A stretch of 64,000 bases of DNA, taken from NCBI GenBank assembly GCA_963383645.1, contig OY726572.1:28154792-28218791 (forward strand), written 5' to 3'. Both the position numbers and the translations under genes were made by a program. The notes under the pieces were generated by a model that was not told the origin of the DNA, did no database searches, and saw only the letters and a list, made by a program, of their open reading frames with translations. The stretch comes from Muscardinus avellanarius (Eukaryota; Chordata; Mammalia; Rodentia; Gliridae). This document shows positions 44,506 to 56,200 of the stretch, in pieces; the first letter of the stretch is position 1; every line of letters begins with the position of its first letter.

Positions 44506-45564
44506 TATATATTCCTGGCATATTGAAGAATCAACATCTAGAATTGGTAATTATTTTTTACTTTAATAAATTAAAAATTTATAATTTTTTCTAATTTTAA
44601 ACAAAATTAAATATGACAAAATATCATTCAGAAAGTAGTTAAACATTTTCTGAACACCATGGTCAATTTTGAGTAACATCAACTGTTCTGTCAGAGGTTA
44701 AGTATATAGCTATATAATAGGCACAAATCAGTGCTAAGATAAATTTACTAGTGTTCTAAATGATTAATTTATTGTTTTAATAATTCTTTCAATAGTAATC
44801 CCTCTCTCATAATTTTAAGTGAGTTAAAGAGACAAGTTTGTTTCTATCAATTAAGATACTCCTTTTTGTTTTCTTTTTCCTTGAGAACTTACATTATATC
44901 AATATATTTCTTCAAAATATTGAGGGGCTGGTCTTTCATAGTCACCAGATGAAATTGCTCTGCTGAGATGTACATTACCTGAAGTGCTTGGTCTCATCAC
45001 ATCTCATTCTTTTGGAATTCTGGAATCTACTGTCATGTTCACCTTCTCATTTAAAACCATCACTTTTGATTTTCAATGATAGAGGATGAGATTATTTTGA
45101 ATATTTAGTATAATTAACTTAGCTGGAAAAGTATATTAACATAAAACAAGTACTAGAAAACAGAGTAACGAAGTACTCAACCAAAACCAGTAAGAGTAAA
45201 CAAATTTTAGATGGGTGCGAGACTGGTCTCTAGGGAAATCTTTGCGTAGAGGTATTTTCCAATTCCAGAGTAAGTGATCAAGAAACTAGATGATGAATTT
45301 CTGACAGTTTCGTGTGGCTAACAAACAAAGTTTTAGTCTCAAGTTTCTCAAAAGTAGGAGAGGCTCGTCATTTTATTGGGAACACTACAGTCCAGCTTCT
45401 TGGCAACTAGGATGATTTAGGGATAGAGTAGCTTTCATAGCAAATAAATCCTAGCACTGACTCATCTAACACTGGAAATTGGGTCACAGGTATCTCAAAT
45501 TTTTGGTGTTCCCAGAAACCTGGCAAAACCAAGTTAAAGTTTTATCTTGAGTAATATAATTCTA
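44506..45564. other. Non-coding interval, no feature recognised
   Basis: No named element. Confidence 0.4.
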
Positions 45565-45578
45565 GCTTCAAATGATTT

Positions 45579-45796
45579 TGTGTGTGTGTGTGTGGGGGGG
45601 TCTGGGGATGGAACCCATGGGCCTTCGACCACTGAGCTACACCCCCTGCCCTATTTTTTGTTCTTTATTTTGAAAACGGGTCTCACTGAGTTGCAGAGGG
45701 CCTCACTAAGTAGCTGAGGCTGTCCACGAACCGCGATCCTCTGGTCTTAGCCTCCCAAATGCTGGGATTACAAGCGTGCGCCACCACGCCCGGGTC
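45579..45796 (-). mobile_element. Dimeric SINE, type III, minus strand
   Basis: (TG)n and G7 tail, GGGGATGGAACCCATGGGC, ACTGAGCTACACCCCCTGCC, end CCACCACGCCCGG. Perfect 14-bp duplication GCTTCAAATGATTT (45565-45578; 45797-45810). Confidence 0.94.
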
Positions 45797-45889
45797 GCTT
45801 CAAATGATTTCTAATTTATTTTTTATGTCAGTGTCTGGTATACAATAATGAGTACTTGTACTTACAATGCTATAAGATGATGTGATGGA

Positions 45890-47029
45890 AACTAGGTGAA
45901 AACAACAAAACAAACATATTTCTGGAAAATTAAGATATTTTAGTTATGAGAAAGGGAGTTTAAAGTAATTATATGTTCAAGGAGAGAAATGACAAGATTG
46001 AGAACCTCAATAGACAGCTGAAAACTTTTTAAAAACAACAGCAGAAATGAAAGAGAAATATAATATTTTAGAATAATACATTAAAACATGAAATGCTTAA
46101 GAACACATTAAAAGAGAGATAACAGTAGATATACTTAAGAAGAGGATAAAGAATTGAAGAAAATGTGAGTGAAAGAATATTTGAGTAAGAAAACGACACA
46201 CAGAATTAAAAAAAGACAAAAATAAAAAGTACAGAGGGAAAGGTAGAGAACAAAAAGGATATACTCATACATTTTAAAATAATTAAAGATTCGAAAGAAA
46301 AGTAGTGGGAATGAAACAGAAGATATATTTAAATTACGGCTGCTTTTAAAAAATGACGAGACACAGAAGTCCAGAGATTCAAGGAGCCTTAAAAAAATCA
46401 AACAAAATAAATAAAAAGAAATCCATTTTCAGCCCTTTAGAACTACATTGCAGAAAATCAAAGACAAAGGGAATATATTAGATTTAGTGAGAGAATAGAT
46501 ATTACACTAAAGTAAAGAAAAAATTAGGCTGACTTCTGACTTCCTGATAGAAACTGGCAATAAAAGCAAAAAAAGAAACTCGATAGGATGTCACCCTTAA
46601 TGTTTTAGAAGGAAATTCAGTTTAGGTTTTCTATGCAGAAAAAGTGTGTTCAATATTAAAAATGCAGACAAAATATTTTCAGACTAAAACAAAATAAAAA
46701 CAAGAGGATTTCACATCAGTAAATTTACACTGAATAAGATGTTCTAATGAAGAAAGGAAAATCTAAGGTTCAGGATGTAATCAAGCTTTGTGAAAATAAT
46801 AATTGAACAGATAAAACTGAATATTGACTGCATTAAGCAATAATGATAATATATTATGGCATGCAAAACACACATATAGATTTGAGATCCATAGCTACAA
46901 GTCACCAAGTCAAAGAGGAATGTAAACGTAGTTAAAAAAGATTCTTGCTGTAATATTAGAGCCTAGAATTCAAAGAGGCATTTTGTAATCTCAGAGTAAG
47001 TACTAAAAGAGTCTTATAAGGTAGGTGTA

Positions 47030-47068
<39 letters not shown>

Positions 47069-47270
47069 ACACACATTTCCAAGCCAACAAAAGGAATGCA
47101 GAAAATAATATCTTGATCAAATATAAGACAAGAGAGAAGAAAACAATCTTAGTGAAATGCAAGTAGAAAACATATAGTAAGATGATAGATATTACCCCAT
47201 ATCCTTGAAAATCAGGATAAAAGTTTATCCTATGGATACAAGGATTAAAGACATATACCAAAGACAAAGC
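45890..47270 (+). mobile_element. Ancient L1M/HAL1-like LINE, ORF1 end and inter-ORF region
   Basis: A-rich sense strand with TTTTCAGACTAAAACAAAAT and TTCACATCAGTAAATTTAC, as at an old ORF1 C-terminus. ATTGACTGCATTAAGCAATA, CTCAGAGTAAGTACTAAAAG and CAAGTAGAAAACATATAGTA follow, as before ORF2. Split by the (CA)n at 47031-47075. No frame survives. Confidence 0.6.
47031..47075. repeat. (CA)n microsatellite
   Basis: About 21 CA units with one TA interruption. Confidence 0.96.
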
Positions 47271-47563
47271 AGCAGCATGAATCTGTTCCTATATTCTGCG
47301 TTATATCTCTCCTGCAGTATCCTCATGACTGAAATAGGTAATCGGCAACAGATCAGTTTTGGTGTCCTTATTTTTTAAATTCAGTTACTCACTAAAACCT
47401 GTACTTCCTCAAAAATTTATGTAAGCTCCATACTTTGTTGTGTTATTAGAATCTGGCTTCTGCAAACACACGTCTTCACTTAGAAGGTAATAGGATACAT
47501 CCAATTAGGAATAGTCTTTACCCTTGACAGAGTACTAAAGATGTGAGGCATTTGGAGCCGGTG

Positions 47564-47768
47564 TGGTGGTGCACCCTTGTCATCTCAGTACTTGGGAGGC
47601 TCAGACGGGAGGATCTGAGTTTGTGGCCAACTACTTAGTGAGGCCCTCTGCAACTTATTCAGAACTTGTTTCAAAATAAAGAATAAAATTAGGGCTGAGG
47701 GTGTAGCTTAGAGGTAGAATGACTCTGGGTTCCATCCTCAGTACAACAACAACAACAATAACAAAAAT
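47564..47768 (+). mobile_element. Dimeric SINE, type III
   Basis: CCGGTGTGGTGGTGCACCCT, ACTACTTAGTGAGGCCCTCT, linker AAATAAAGAATAAAATTAGG, right half GTGTAGCTTAGAGGTAGAAT, tail (CAA)n. Confidence 0.9.
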
Positions 47769-48655
47769 ATGTTAAGCATTTAAATTTTCTTTGATATCAT
47801 TAATACTGGAACAGTTAGAAGTCTACATGAAAAATATTAAATTTGACCCCTACCATATACTATACAAATACTATCTATTTCAGTTACATAGTAGATCTTA
47901 ACTCATTATGCCACAAGTTTTTAATTCTGATAATATTATTATATAATATATAATATTATACAATATTTATTGGTTGAAAATCATATTTTAGAGCTTATAT
48001 ATTATAATGTTAATTAATATTTCATATTACAACATATTCCCAACATAAGTATTTGAATTATGCCCTAAACAAGTAAATATGAAAAGTTTCACTGTATTTG
48101 TTGTTATATATATGTACATATACATATATATATCACAGTTCTATATATCTATATCCATATTTATAATTTATCTATCTCTATATATCACATGCACATGGCA
48201 CTGATGACATCAAGTTTCTGAATCCATAAACTGCAAAAATACTGGTCTAGCTCCATAATAAGTTTCTATTTACTAAGTGAACAGTAAAATCTCTTTTCAG
48301 TTATACTATTTCCCCCAGAAATGTTTGCTTTTAGAATGACAATTATCCAATGGTATAATAATGCAAAGCAGATGGGGTGTGAATAACCCACAGAGAATCA
48401 GTGGAGACATTCATCTTCTTGTTCAAGAATTATATTTACCTTGACTTTCAGGCAAATAGAAGTTATGTGCTGGCCTAGCTGCAGCTCAATACCAGTTTCC
48501 ACCCATCCAGGACCTATGGCTAATTTGCTTTCACAGATAAAGGAGAAAAAACAAACCAGTCACAGGATTCTCGAGGTGAAAGATATTTTAAAACATTTTT
48601 GGAATATATTCAAGAATCTTCCTTTACTAGTATTCAAGATCTTTCCATGAAGGCT
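47769..48655. other. AT-rich non-coding interval
   Basis: Two AT-dinucleotide-rich patches (47930-48010; 48100-48190); otherwise nothing named. Confidence 0.4.
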
Positions 48656-48659
48656 TTTT

Positions 48660-48960
48660 TGAAAATTATTTGTATTGGTGCATTATAGTCTCACACCATA
48701 ATGTAGTTTATATTAATAATGATATACAAGCACACAGCACTGGGTGAGTTTTCCCCAGGCCCTCTCCCCACTCACCCCTTTCTCATACAAAATATTGAAA
48801 TTGGCATTGGTATTTTCACGTATGTATTCATGGTGCCTTTTTATGCCATAGACTCACCAGATGTGTTTTCTGTGTGTGTGAAATCTATTCTCTCTCCACC
48901 TTCATCGTTGCTGCAGTTACCCTTGGTGTTGTACTCATTCCATTTGAAAATGAGCATTGA
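48660..48960 (-). mobile_element. L1 3' UTR fragment
   Basis: GTATTGGTGCATTATAGTC, ATACAAGCACACAGCACTGG, a C-rich block near 48755-48785 and AATATTGAAATTGGCATTGG. Parallel to the older element at 22023-22320. Confidence 0.65.
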
Positions 48961-49559
48961 TGAGTCTATAGCATTCTTGAAGACCTGGCAGGAGAATTAC
49001 CATGTAAGCTGTAATTAAATTGTAATGAATTGCTGCAGTGAAAGATTGCTTAAGCAAATATGGTAATAGCATTTAAGTTATTCTTTTTAAACGATGAAAT
49101 GGCATACAAAACTATTAAAATACATAATCCAGCATTAACCTCTAACTTCAAGATTAGCTTGTTCTTTGTGTCTTAATTTGAAAGTGTCTTACTTCACTTT
49201 CAAATCTAAATGAATTAAAAAAAATATTTTCAAATGGCATCCCCTGAGTTCATTATTGAATCTTATTCTAATCCTGTAATAGTATTAATTATTTCATGGG
49301 GAATTCACTTCTTAGGACTGAAAAACAATTTATTGGAAGTTGTTTTCTTACAAAAAGATTAATAGTTGGGGACCTATGAATTTCATTTATATACAATTTA
49401 AGTACAGGAGTTGACTTAAAAAAATTGAAATGAAAAAAATTCATCAACATTAATAACATATTCTGCCTTTATGGGAAAATTCAGTGGTATATGAAGATAC
49501 ACCAGTGAGGGTTGTTTGGCTTTGTTATTTTTTTCAGTAAGAGCATTTTTCTGGTTGTT
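48961..49559. other. Non-coding interval, no feature recognised
   Basis: No named element. Confidence 0.35.
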
Positions 49560-49880
49560 GATTTATAAAATCAATGCACCTTGTTGCAAAATATTTGAAC
49601 AATATGGAATGTATAGATAATGAATATTTATACTTAGTTTATTTGCCTGACCAATCAACTCCTTGCTCCCTGAGATAATTAATTAATAGTTTGATATATA
49701 CTTTTTCACAATATAGTAGATAGATATAATTGGTATATGATGCAAATATGAAACAATTCATTTAATTGGCATGTGTTTTGACTAATCAATATATCATGAA
49801 TATTTTTCATGTCAAATCATGATTTATGTAATTTGAAGAGTTACATAATATTCTATAGAGTATATACTAATGTGTTCATA
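49560..49880 (-). mobile_element. Possible old L1M 3' end
   Basis: CAATATATCATGAATATTTT, CATGTCAAATCATGATTTAT and TACATAATATTCTATAGAG match, in order, a recurrent old L1 3' text. Low certainty. Confidence 0.45.
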
Positions 49881-49929
49881 TGTGTGTATGTGAGTGTGTT
49901 TGTATACACATATCTGTTACGTTCCAGCA

Positions 49930-50105
49930 ATCGGAAAAGCATTTTACATATTAGACAATTTACTCATATAGTACCTTGGCTGATATCTGTTATCAAGATC
50001 TGTTTTTATTACATGAGGTGCTAAAACTTAAAGAAATCATAACAATTAGTATTCAGGATATCTGTCTAATTCTAAAACTCATATTTTTGAACTATGCTAT
50101 AATCA
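49930..50105 (-). mobile_element. MIR, antisense
   Basis: AGCATTTTACATATTAGAC, TACATGAGGTGCTAAAACTT, ending CTCATATTTTTGAACTATGC as in a reversed MIR head. Confidence 0.65.
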
Positions 50106-50335
50106 TTCCATATTTTAATTAACAATTATTTTCTCTTAAATAAAAGGCTCCACTGAGTATAGATGTCATTTTGTATACATACAGTTTTTTTCTTTTGAAG
50201 AAATTTTTGTGGGTGGAGTTATAGGGGTGAAAGTAGATTTTCAATTCATTGGGAAGAAACACACCAATGTTATATTTGAGAGTATCTATTACCCCCTCCA
50301 ATACTTGCTATGTGAATTATAGATCTTGTTAATTT

Positions 50336-50545
50336 TTTTTTTTTTTTGCGTTACTGGAGATGGAACCCAGGGCATTCTACCTCTGAGCTATATCCCCATC
50401 CCTATTTTTTATTCTTTATTTTGAAACAGGGTCTCACTGAGTTGCAAAGGGCTTCACTCATTAACTGAGGCTGTCCATGAATCATGACCCTACTGTCTCA
50501 GCCTCCTGAATGCTGGGATTACAAATGTGTGCCATCATGCCTGGC
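50336..50545 (-). mobile_element. Dimeric SINE, type III, minus strand
   Basis: Perfect 16-bp duplication TAGATCTTGTTAATTT (50320-50335; 50546-50561). GTTACTGGAGATGGAACCC, CTACCTCTGAGCTATATCCC, end CATCATGCCTGGC. Confidence 0.94.
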
Positions 50546-50604
50546 TAGATCTTGTTAATTTGACAAACCGCTTGCTATGTGCTAATTTAAAATTTCAGAC
50601 TCTT

Positions 50605-50800
50605 TTGCTGGATGTGGTGGAGCATGCTTGTAATCCCCGCACTTGGGAGGTAGAGACAGGAGGATCGCGTAGTTTCAGAGCCAGCTGCGCGCTGGTTTAA
50701 GATATCGTTTCCAAATAAAAAAGTATAAAATAGGTCTGGGAGTGTAGCCCGGAGGTAGAAGGGTTTCCAGAAACCCCAGTACCACCACCACCAACAAAAA
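50605..50800 (+). mobile_element. Dimeric SINE, type II
   Basis: Perfect 15-bp duplication AAATTTCAGACTCTT (50590-50604; 50801-50815). Junction GCCAGCTGCGCGCTGGTTT, right half GTGTAGCCCGGAGGTAGAAG, tail (CCA)n then A. It faces the preceding minus-strand SINE 60 bp away. Confidence 0.95.
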
Positions 50801-50815
50801 AAATTTCAGACTCTT

Positions 50816-51668
50816 AAAAAGTTTTAGTTCTTCCTTTTATGAACAAAGTAATGACACTGAGGGTTTTTGTCTTTATCCTTACCAAACAAAACAAGATTTC
50901 TATGTTAAAGACAATGCTTTACTATATTTGCTGAAAATATATTCAAAAATTTCTGTTTCTCTTCTGACCAAAGTATTCTGTCCAGAAAGATTTTAGCTCC
51001 AAATGGTCAAAATATTTTCCTATTTCTTATTCCTCTTGGTGTGATTTCATTTTTTATATAATACTCAACTGCAATTAGAAATTAAATATTGTGTTCATAG
51101 CAGGTATCTCTACCATACCAAATGAAGGATTAATTGTCCCCAAATTAGTAAATAATATACTTACTATTTATAAATATACTTCATTATTTTTTTAAATTTA
51201 CCTGTGTATTATCAACTATTTTTAATATATCCTATTTAAAATATTTTCTTAAAGTGGCATCAAACTTCAAATATCATAAACATTACAAAGATATAGACCT
51301 AAGTCCATGTAATTTCGTTAATAGATCTTAAGTATAAACCTATAGCTCATCCTGAGTCTGTGAACTATTTGTCTTCTTTGGTTCATTATTATAATTAACT
51401 TCTTGCTTGTCCTAATTTTATCTTTAAGCAACCCTTTTAAAGATTGAAAATATATGCTATTTTACCTTCTGAACTCTTAATAATCACTATAGATTTTTTT
51501 CATTTTCCTCATAGATAAAGGAGTTTGAATATGCCAAAATTTTGCAAATTGTGCTCCAATGAATAGTACTGCTTAATGAGATGTTAACAGATATTTCAAG
51601 GTGGAAGAAGGCTCTTGTGCCAAATAAATTTGGAAAAGTGGGTTATATAAAATTAAAACTAATTTGTT
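50816..51668. other. AT-rich non-coding interval
   Basis: No named repeat or open frame. Confidence 0.4.
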
Positions 51669-51671
51669 GCT

Positions 51672-51732
<61 letters not shown>

Positions 51733-51942
51733 TTTCTTTATTTATTTATTTATTTTGATGGTACTGGAGATGAAACCCAGGGGCCTTCTACCTCCGGGCT
51801 ATAATCCCAGGCCTGTTTTATATTTTTTAAATTTGGAAACAGGGTCTCTTAAGCCAGCTGAGGCTGGCTTCAAACCTGCTTGATCCTCCTGTCTCAGCCT
51901 CCCAAGTGCGAGGATTACAAGCGTGTGCCACCATGCCCGGCT
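51669..51942 (-). mobile_element. Dimeric SINE, type II, with (TTTC)n tail
   Basis: Tail 51670-51755 is about 15 TTTC units then TTTA units. GGTACTGGAGATGAAACCC, hairpin AAGCCAGC-TGAG-GCTGGCTT, end CCACCATGCCCGGC. Confidence 0.92.
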
Positions 51943-52045
51943 GCCACGTTTATTTAAATTTGATTTTACTGCTGGATTTCTGAGAGCTCTTTTTCTGTGA
52001 TTTACACTTCTGTAGAAAGTAAACATAGTTTACCCTCTACAATTT

Positions 52046-52348
52046 ATTGTTTAGATCTTAAATGTCTCCCAAAGGCCTGTGTGTTAAAGGCTTATGGTAC
52101 TTTTGTGAAGTGGTGAAACCAGTAAGACCAGTAAGAAGTAAGGCCAGCAAGCATGGCGACACATGCCTGTAATCCCAGTGCTTGGGAGGCTGAGACAGGA
52201 GGATTTCAGGTTCCTATATTCAGCAACGTAGCTATGTCCTCAGCAACTTAGTGAGACCTATTTCAAAATAAAATTTAAATTAGGCTAGGGATGTAATTTG
52301 GCGGTGAAATGTTTCTAACTTCAATACCTAGTGCTGTTGCTGCTGCTG

Positions 52349-52382
<34 letters not shown>

Positions 52383-52700
52383 AACTACTACTACTACATA
52401 ATTAAGTAAATAAATACAGAGATAGGGCCTAGTGGAAATAAGTTAGATCACTGAGAGTGTGCCCTTGAAGGGAGTATTGGAAAGTTGTTCTCTTTCTCCA
52501 TCCCTTTTTGCTTCCTGACTTCCATAATGTGAATATCCTCTCCCATAATTTCCCATCATGATGAATTTTGCCATCAAGTTCCAAAGCTGCATGGCAAAGT
52601 GAACATGAACTGCAACCTCTGAAACTCTGGTTAAAATAAGCTTCTCTTTTAAGTTATTCTTCTTAGGTCTTTTGTCACAGCAATAGAGAGATAATACATT
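52046..52700 (+). mobile_element. ERVL-MaLR (MLT1-like) LTR split by a SINE
   Basis: ATGTCTCCCAAAGGCCTGTG, GTTAAAGGCTTATGG, then after the SINE GGGCCTAGTGGAAATAAGTT, GTGTGCCCTTGAAGGGAGTA, AACCTCTGAAACTCTGGTTA, GGTCTTTTGTCACAGCAATA, end ATAATACA. Confidence 0.78.
52141..52425 (+). mobile_element. Dimeric SINE with (CTG)n/(CTA)n tail inside the LTR
   Basis: AAGCATGGCGACACATGCCT, GGCTGAGACAGGAGGATTTC, linker AAAATAAAATTTAAATTAGG, a decayed right half. The tail at 52335-52398 is a trinucleotide array (CTG then CTA units). Confidence 0.88.
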
Positions 52701-53044
52701 TATAGATGCTTTCTAATAACAAATACTTATCAAGATCTCATGAAACAACAACTGAAATAGCTTGGAAAAGTACTGCTCCAATTATTGGGGTATGAAATTT
52801 TAGATGTTTTGTTCACTGAGGCTCAGAAAATTTTTGATTAAAATTAATACAGGTTTTCCTGATTATTTTTTTTATCATTTTTAATGAATTATACTCTATT
52901 CTATAATTTGGATCCATCTTCTCCATTCCATATCATAATTATTCATTCATCCACTCATTAATTTATTTGTTCATCAATGTTAGTGTCCATTGTGTATCAA
53001 ACTCTCTTCTAAACCTCAAGAATGAAGAAATAAGAAAGTCAAGA
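52701..53044. other. Non-coding interval
   Basis: 52900-53030 (TTCATTCATCCACTCATT, then TAGTGTCCATTGTGTATC) resembles a reversed L2/MIR end; otherwise nothing named. Confidence 0.4.
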
Positions 53045-53745
53045 AAGACTCTTGTGGGATTGTAAATGAGCACAATCACGATTGACATCAGTAAGGAGGT
53101 TCCTCAGAAAACTGGAAATAGAACCACCATATGACTCAGCTATAAAGCTCTCTGGTATTTTTTTCCAAAAGAACTAAAGTCAGAATACTATATCAAGACA
53201 TGTATATCCATTTTTATAGAAGCACAATTTACAATAGCCAAATTATGGAACCAAGTGAGGTGTCAGCCAACAGATGGATTGATAAAGTATGTGGTATATA
53301 TTCACACACAATAGAATTTCACTCAGTCATATATGTCATTTGCAGGAAAATGGATAGAACTAGAGAATGTGGCACTACCTGAGATCGGCCACTCTCTGAG
53401 AGTCAAAGGTCATATGTTTTCCCTCATATGTAGAAGCTAGAGAGAAAATAGGAAACTAGGCACTTCAGATGAATGAGGGAAGAGACAAGTAGGATAGTGG
53501 AAGGAGTGGGGAGAGAGCTGGAAAGAAGAAAAGGAGGCTTAAGAAAGAAACAGTTCACATAATGCAATAGTAAATTTATGAAGGTCTCACTACTAATCTC
53601 ATTAACATATGCAATGGGAATACGTCAAAGTGGAATGTAACGGGAAATTCACAAGTAATGTGTGCAGGTTTGTATCACTCTGAACTTCATTATAAAGTAT
53701 AATTCCAATTTACTAATGAAAATATGTTAAAAAAAAGAGTCTTCT
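53045..53745 (+). mobile_element. 5'-truncated L1: ORF2 end and 3' UTR
   Basis: Sense blocks CAGAAAACTGGAAATAGAAC, CACCATATGACTCAGC, TTTATAGAAGCACAATTTAC, AACAGATGGATTGATAAAGT, GAATTTCACTCAGTCATA, CAGGAAAATGGATAGAAC. A purine-rich 3' UTR and A-tail follow. Probable duplication AAAGACTCTT / AAAGAGTCTT. The frame is broken. Confidence 0.82.
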
Positions 53746-53809
53746 GGAGTCTGATGGAAAGAGAGGAATAGAAAAAATAAATGATTAACAAAACTTTTCA
53801 TATGATGGA

Positions 53810-53980
53810 GTGAGTGTAGTACATGTGTGAAGGGGTAAATACGTGTATGTAGTTAATGTGTGAAGGGGTAGTACATATATGTAGTACATGAGTGGAGGGG
53901 AAGTACATATATATAATTCATGTATGTTGTGCATGTATGAGGAGTAGTACTTGCATGTAGTACATGTATGAAGGTTTTGG
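53810..53980. repeat. Minisatellite, about 32-36 bp unit
   Basis: Four to five imperfect copies of a unit holding GTAGTACATGTGTGAAGGGG and a TACATATATG stretch. On the minus strand it gives a small frame rich in Thr/Tyr/His, an artefact of the repeat. Confidence 0.75.
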
Positions 53981-54242
53981 TATGGTTGAATTTTAAATAG
54001 AAGACCAGAAATGTTTTCTAAGAAGGTCACATTTCAACAAGGATGTAAAGGAGGTGAGAAAGAAAGTAGGTCATGCAAGTTTTAGAATAAATATAGCAGC
54101 ATCCAGAATGTGAAGCAGAATTCAAACAACAGCTCTATCAATGAGAAAATATTCAATTTTTAAACCCAAAGGAAACTTAGGACATCTGTTACAATAAGAA
54201 ACTTGCATATGTCAACTGTAGGAAGAATTTTACTATTTACTA

Positions 54243-54658
54243 TGAGCTATAGTTATATAAAAATTCCTCTAAAGAGCTCATAAATTAGTACTCAGGATAT
54301 GTAGTGAAGTCATGAGGGTTGTAATCCTAACATAGATAAATCCATTCTAATGGATTTTTTTCTGGGTGGTGGCCTAGGCCAGTAGTATGTGGCTGGACAA
54401 AGTGGATCTCTGGGTGTATGGCTTTGGGATTACATACGGTCCCTCCTCCCAATGCTCTCTGTCTTGCTTCTGGCCTCCATGATATGAGGATCACAGCCCA
54501 TTTTTTCTCCCTCTCTCTGGTTTCCACCACCATACTTTGAGATCTGCAGTCTCCAGCTTCACCTGAACTGAACTCTAAATTGTAAGAAAATAAATCTTTC
54601 CTCTAAGCTATGTGGTCAGTCTTTTAGATTATAGCTGTGGAGAACACTGACGGAGACA
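54243..54658 (+). mobile_element. ERVL-MaLR LTR
   Basis: Start TGAGCTATAG, AAGTCATGAGGGTTGTAATC, CTGGCCTCCATGATATGAGG, GAGATCTGCAGTCTCCAGC, AAGAAAATAAATCTTTCCTC, end GAACACTGACGGAGACA. Same subfamily as the LTR at 16132-16930; 416 bp. Confidence 0.78.
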
Positions 54659-54804
54659 CTCTGTAACTCCACCCTACAGAACATTTCCTTTTCTGTGAGA
54701 GCCACAAAATATTTCCAGATGCAGCATTTGCTCTTGAAGAAGCAAACAGAAGACAATCTGCATCTCCCCTAGTGCTCAGCTGATCAAACAGCCTACTAGG
54801 AATT

Positions 54805-55035
54805 TAAGCTTTTTTTTTTTTTTTTTTTTTTTTTTTGCGGGTCTGGGGATGGAACCCAGAGGCATTTGACCTCCGAGCTACACCCCCTGCCCTATTTTTT
54901 ATTCTTTATTTTGAAACCAGTCTCACTGAGTTGCACAGGGCCTCACTAAGTAGCTGAGGCTGTCTGCGAACCACGATCCTCAGGTCTCAGCCTCCTGAAT
55001 GCTGGGATTTCAAGCATGCACCACCACACCTGCCT
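54805..55035 (-). mobile_element. Dimeric SINE, type III, minus strand
   Basis: T26 tail, GGGTCTGGGGATGGAACCC, CTCCGAGCTACACCCCCTGC, CTCACTAAGTAGCTGAGGC, end CACCACACCTGCC. Approximate flanking repeat TTTAAGCTTT / TTTAGCTTTC. Confidence 0.92.
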
Positions 55036-55510
55036 CTTTAGCTTTCTTAATGGGATTCACTTTTGTATTTTTCTAGGGATGTCACTCAAAACTACATTAT
55101 GACATAAAACTATAATGCTTAAGAAAAGTATAAAAGTGGTAACTTCATCTTCATTATCCCAAATGTTAGTGGGCAAGATCCTGCAATGATTATTATGAGA
55201 AAAGGTTGCTGCTGGCAGTTAGCAGTACACCAAGCTTTGGGGACATCTAAGGTTGGTTGCTTCCTCTTCTCAGACAGCATAGATGGCATCCTTAAATGCC
55301 ATAGAAGCCATGGACTGAGACTACCATATCACTAAAGAACTGGAAGTTTGGGAGTACCAAAATTTTTTATTCTTTATCAAAATTAGCCTCCAAATGTTTT
55401 CATTGAACTCATAACTTATGTTGGTTTTAGAGCCTAAATTAGTACTATAAAAGAGATAGTACAAATGCCTTCTTTGCATGTGAAATATAAAATGCTGTGT
55501 GTGTGAATGA

Positions 55511-55541
<31 letters not shown>

Positions 55542-55784
55542 TGTGTGTGTGTGTAAGTGAAAGAAAGAGGGAAGCATTTGAATAGGACTGCTTCTAGATT
55601 AAAGACTGGATTCTTCTTTTCTTCATCATTTTGAAGTTCTAGTGAATATGAGAATATACTGTTGAGGATAACTCTATTAAACTAGGTTGCTTTTGCTTTA
55701 TAGGCTGTGATTTCATCTCCTACTCTCCTGAGAAATTCTTTCTTATTAATTTTAGTAAGCAAAAATTTTATTCAACAAATGTAT
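55036..55784. other. Non-coding interval with a (TG)n
   Basis: (TG)n with AATGAG and TATG interruptions at 55496-55554. Otherwise nothing named. Confidence 0.45.
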
Positions 55785-56200
55785 TTATTCTTAATAATTT
55801 TGGGAGTCTTATCAATTATATACCTCCCCCAAACTGCTACTGTAATAAAACAATAGACATTTTTTATCAGCCTCAAAATATACCACATGTTCCCTTGCAA
55901 TTGATCTCTCCTTAAACCCCTGACCCCAGGTAACCACTCTATGTGAGCTTTGCATTTTATAGAGATAGAATCATTAGGCATATACTCTGATATTTTATTG
56001 CTTGTTTTACACAGTATAATTTTGTACAATTCATCTGTTGTGTTGTGTATGTCAATAATGCATTTCTTTCCATTGCCAAGAAGAGTTTGCCATCTACATA
56101 ATATAGTATTTTATCCATTCACCTGTATATAGCATTTGTTATTTCCAGTTTGGAGAGATGCAAAATAATGCTTCTGTGAACATTCATGAGCTATTCCTCC
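55785..56200 (-). mobile_element. Ancient L1M 3' end
   Basis: Antisense text in order: CTGACCCCAGGTAACCACTC, GAGATAGAATCATTAGGCAT, TAGTATTTTATCCATTCACC, GCTTCTGTGAACATTCATGA. Typical of old L1 ORF2/3' UTR. Confidence 0.7.

Noticed and set aside
52335..52398. (CTG)n/(CTA)n array as a disease-like expansion or CRISPR-like array
   Set aside because: It is the degenerated tail of a SINE, with no spacers and no gene context.
53785..54030. Frame rich in Thr, Tyr and His on the minus strand
   Set aside because: Produced by the GTAGTACATG minisatellite.
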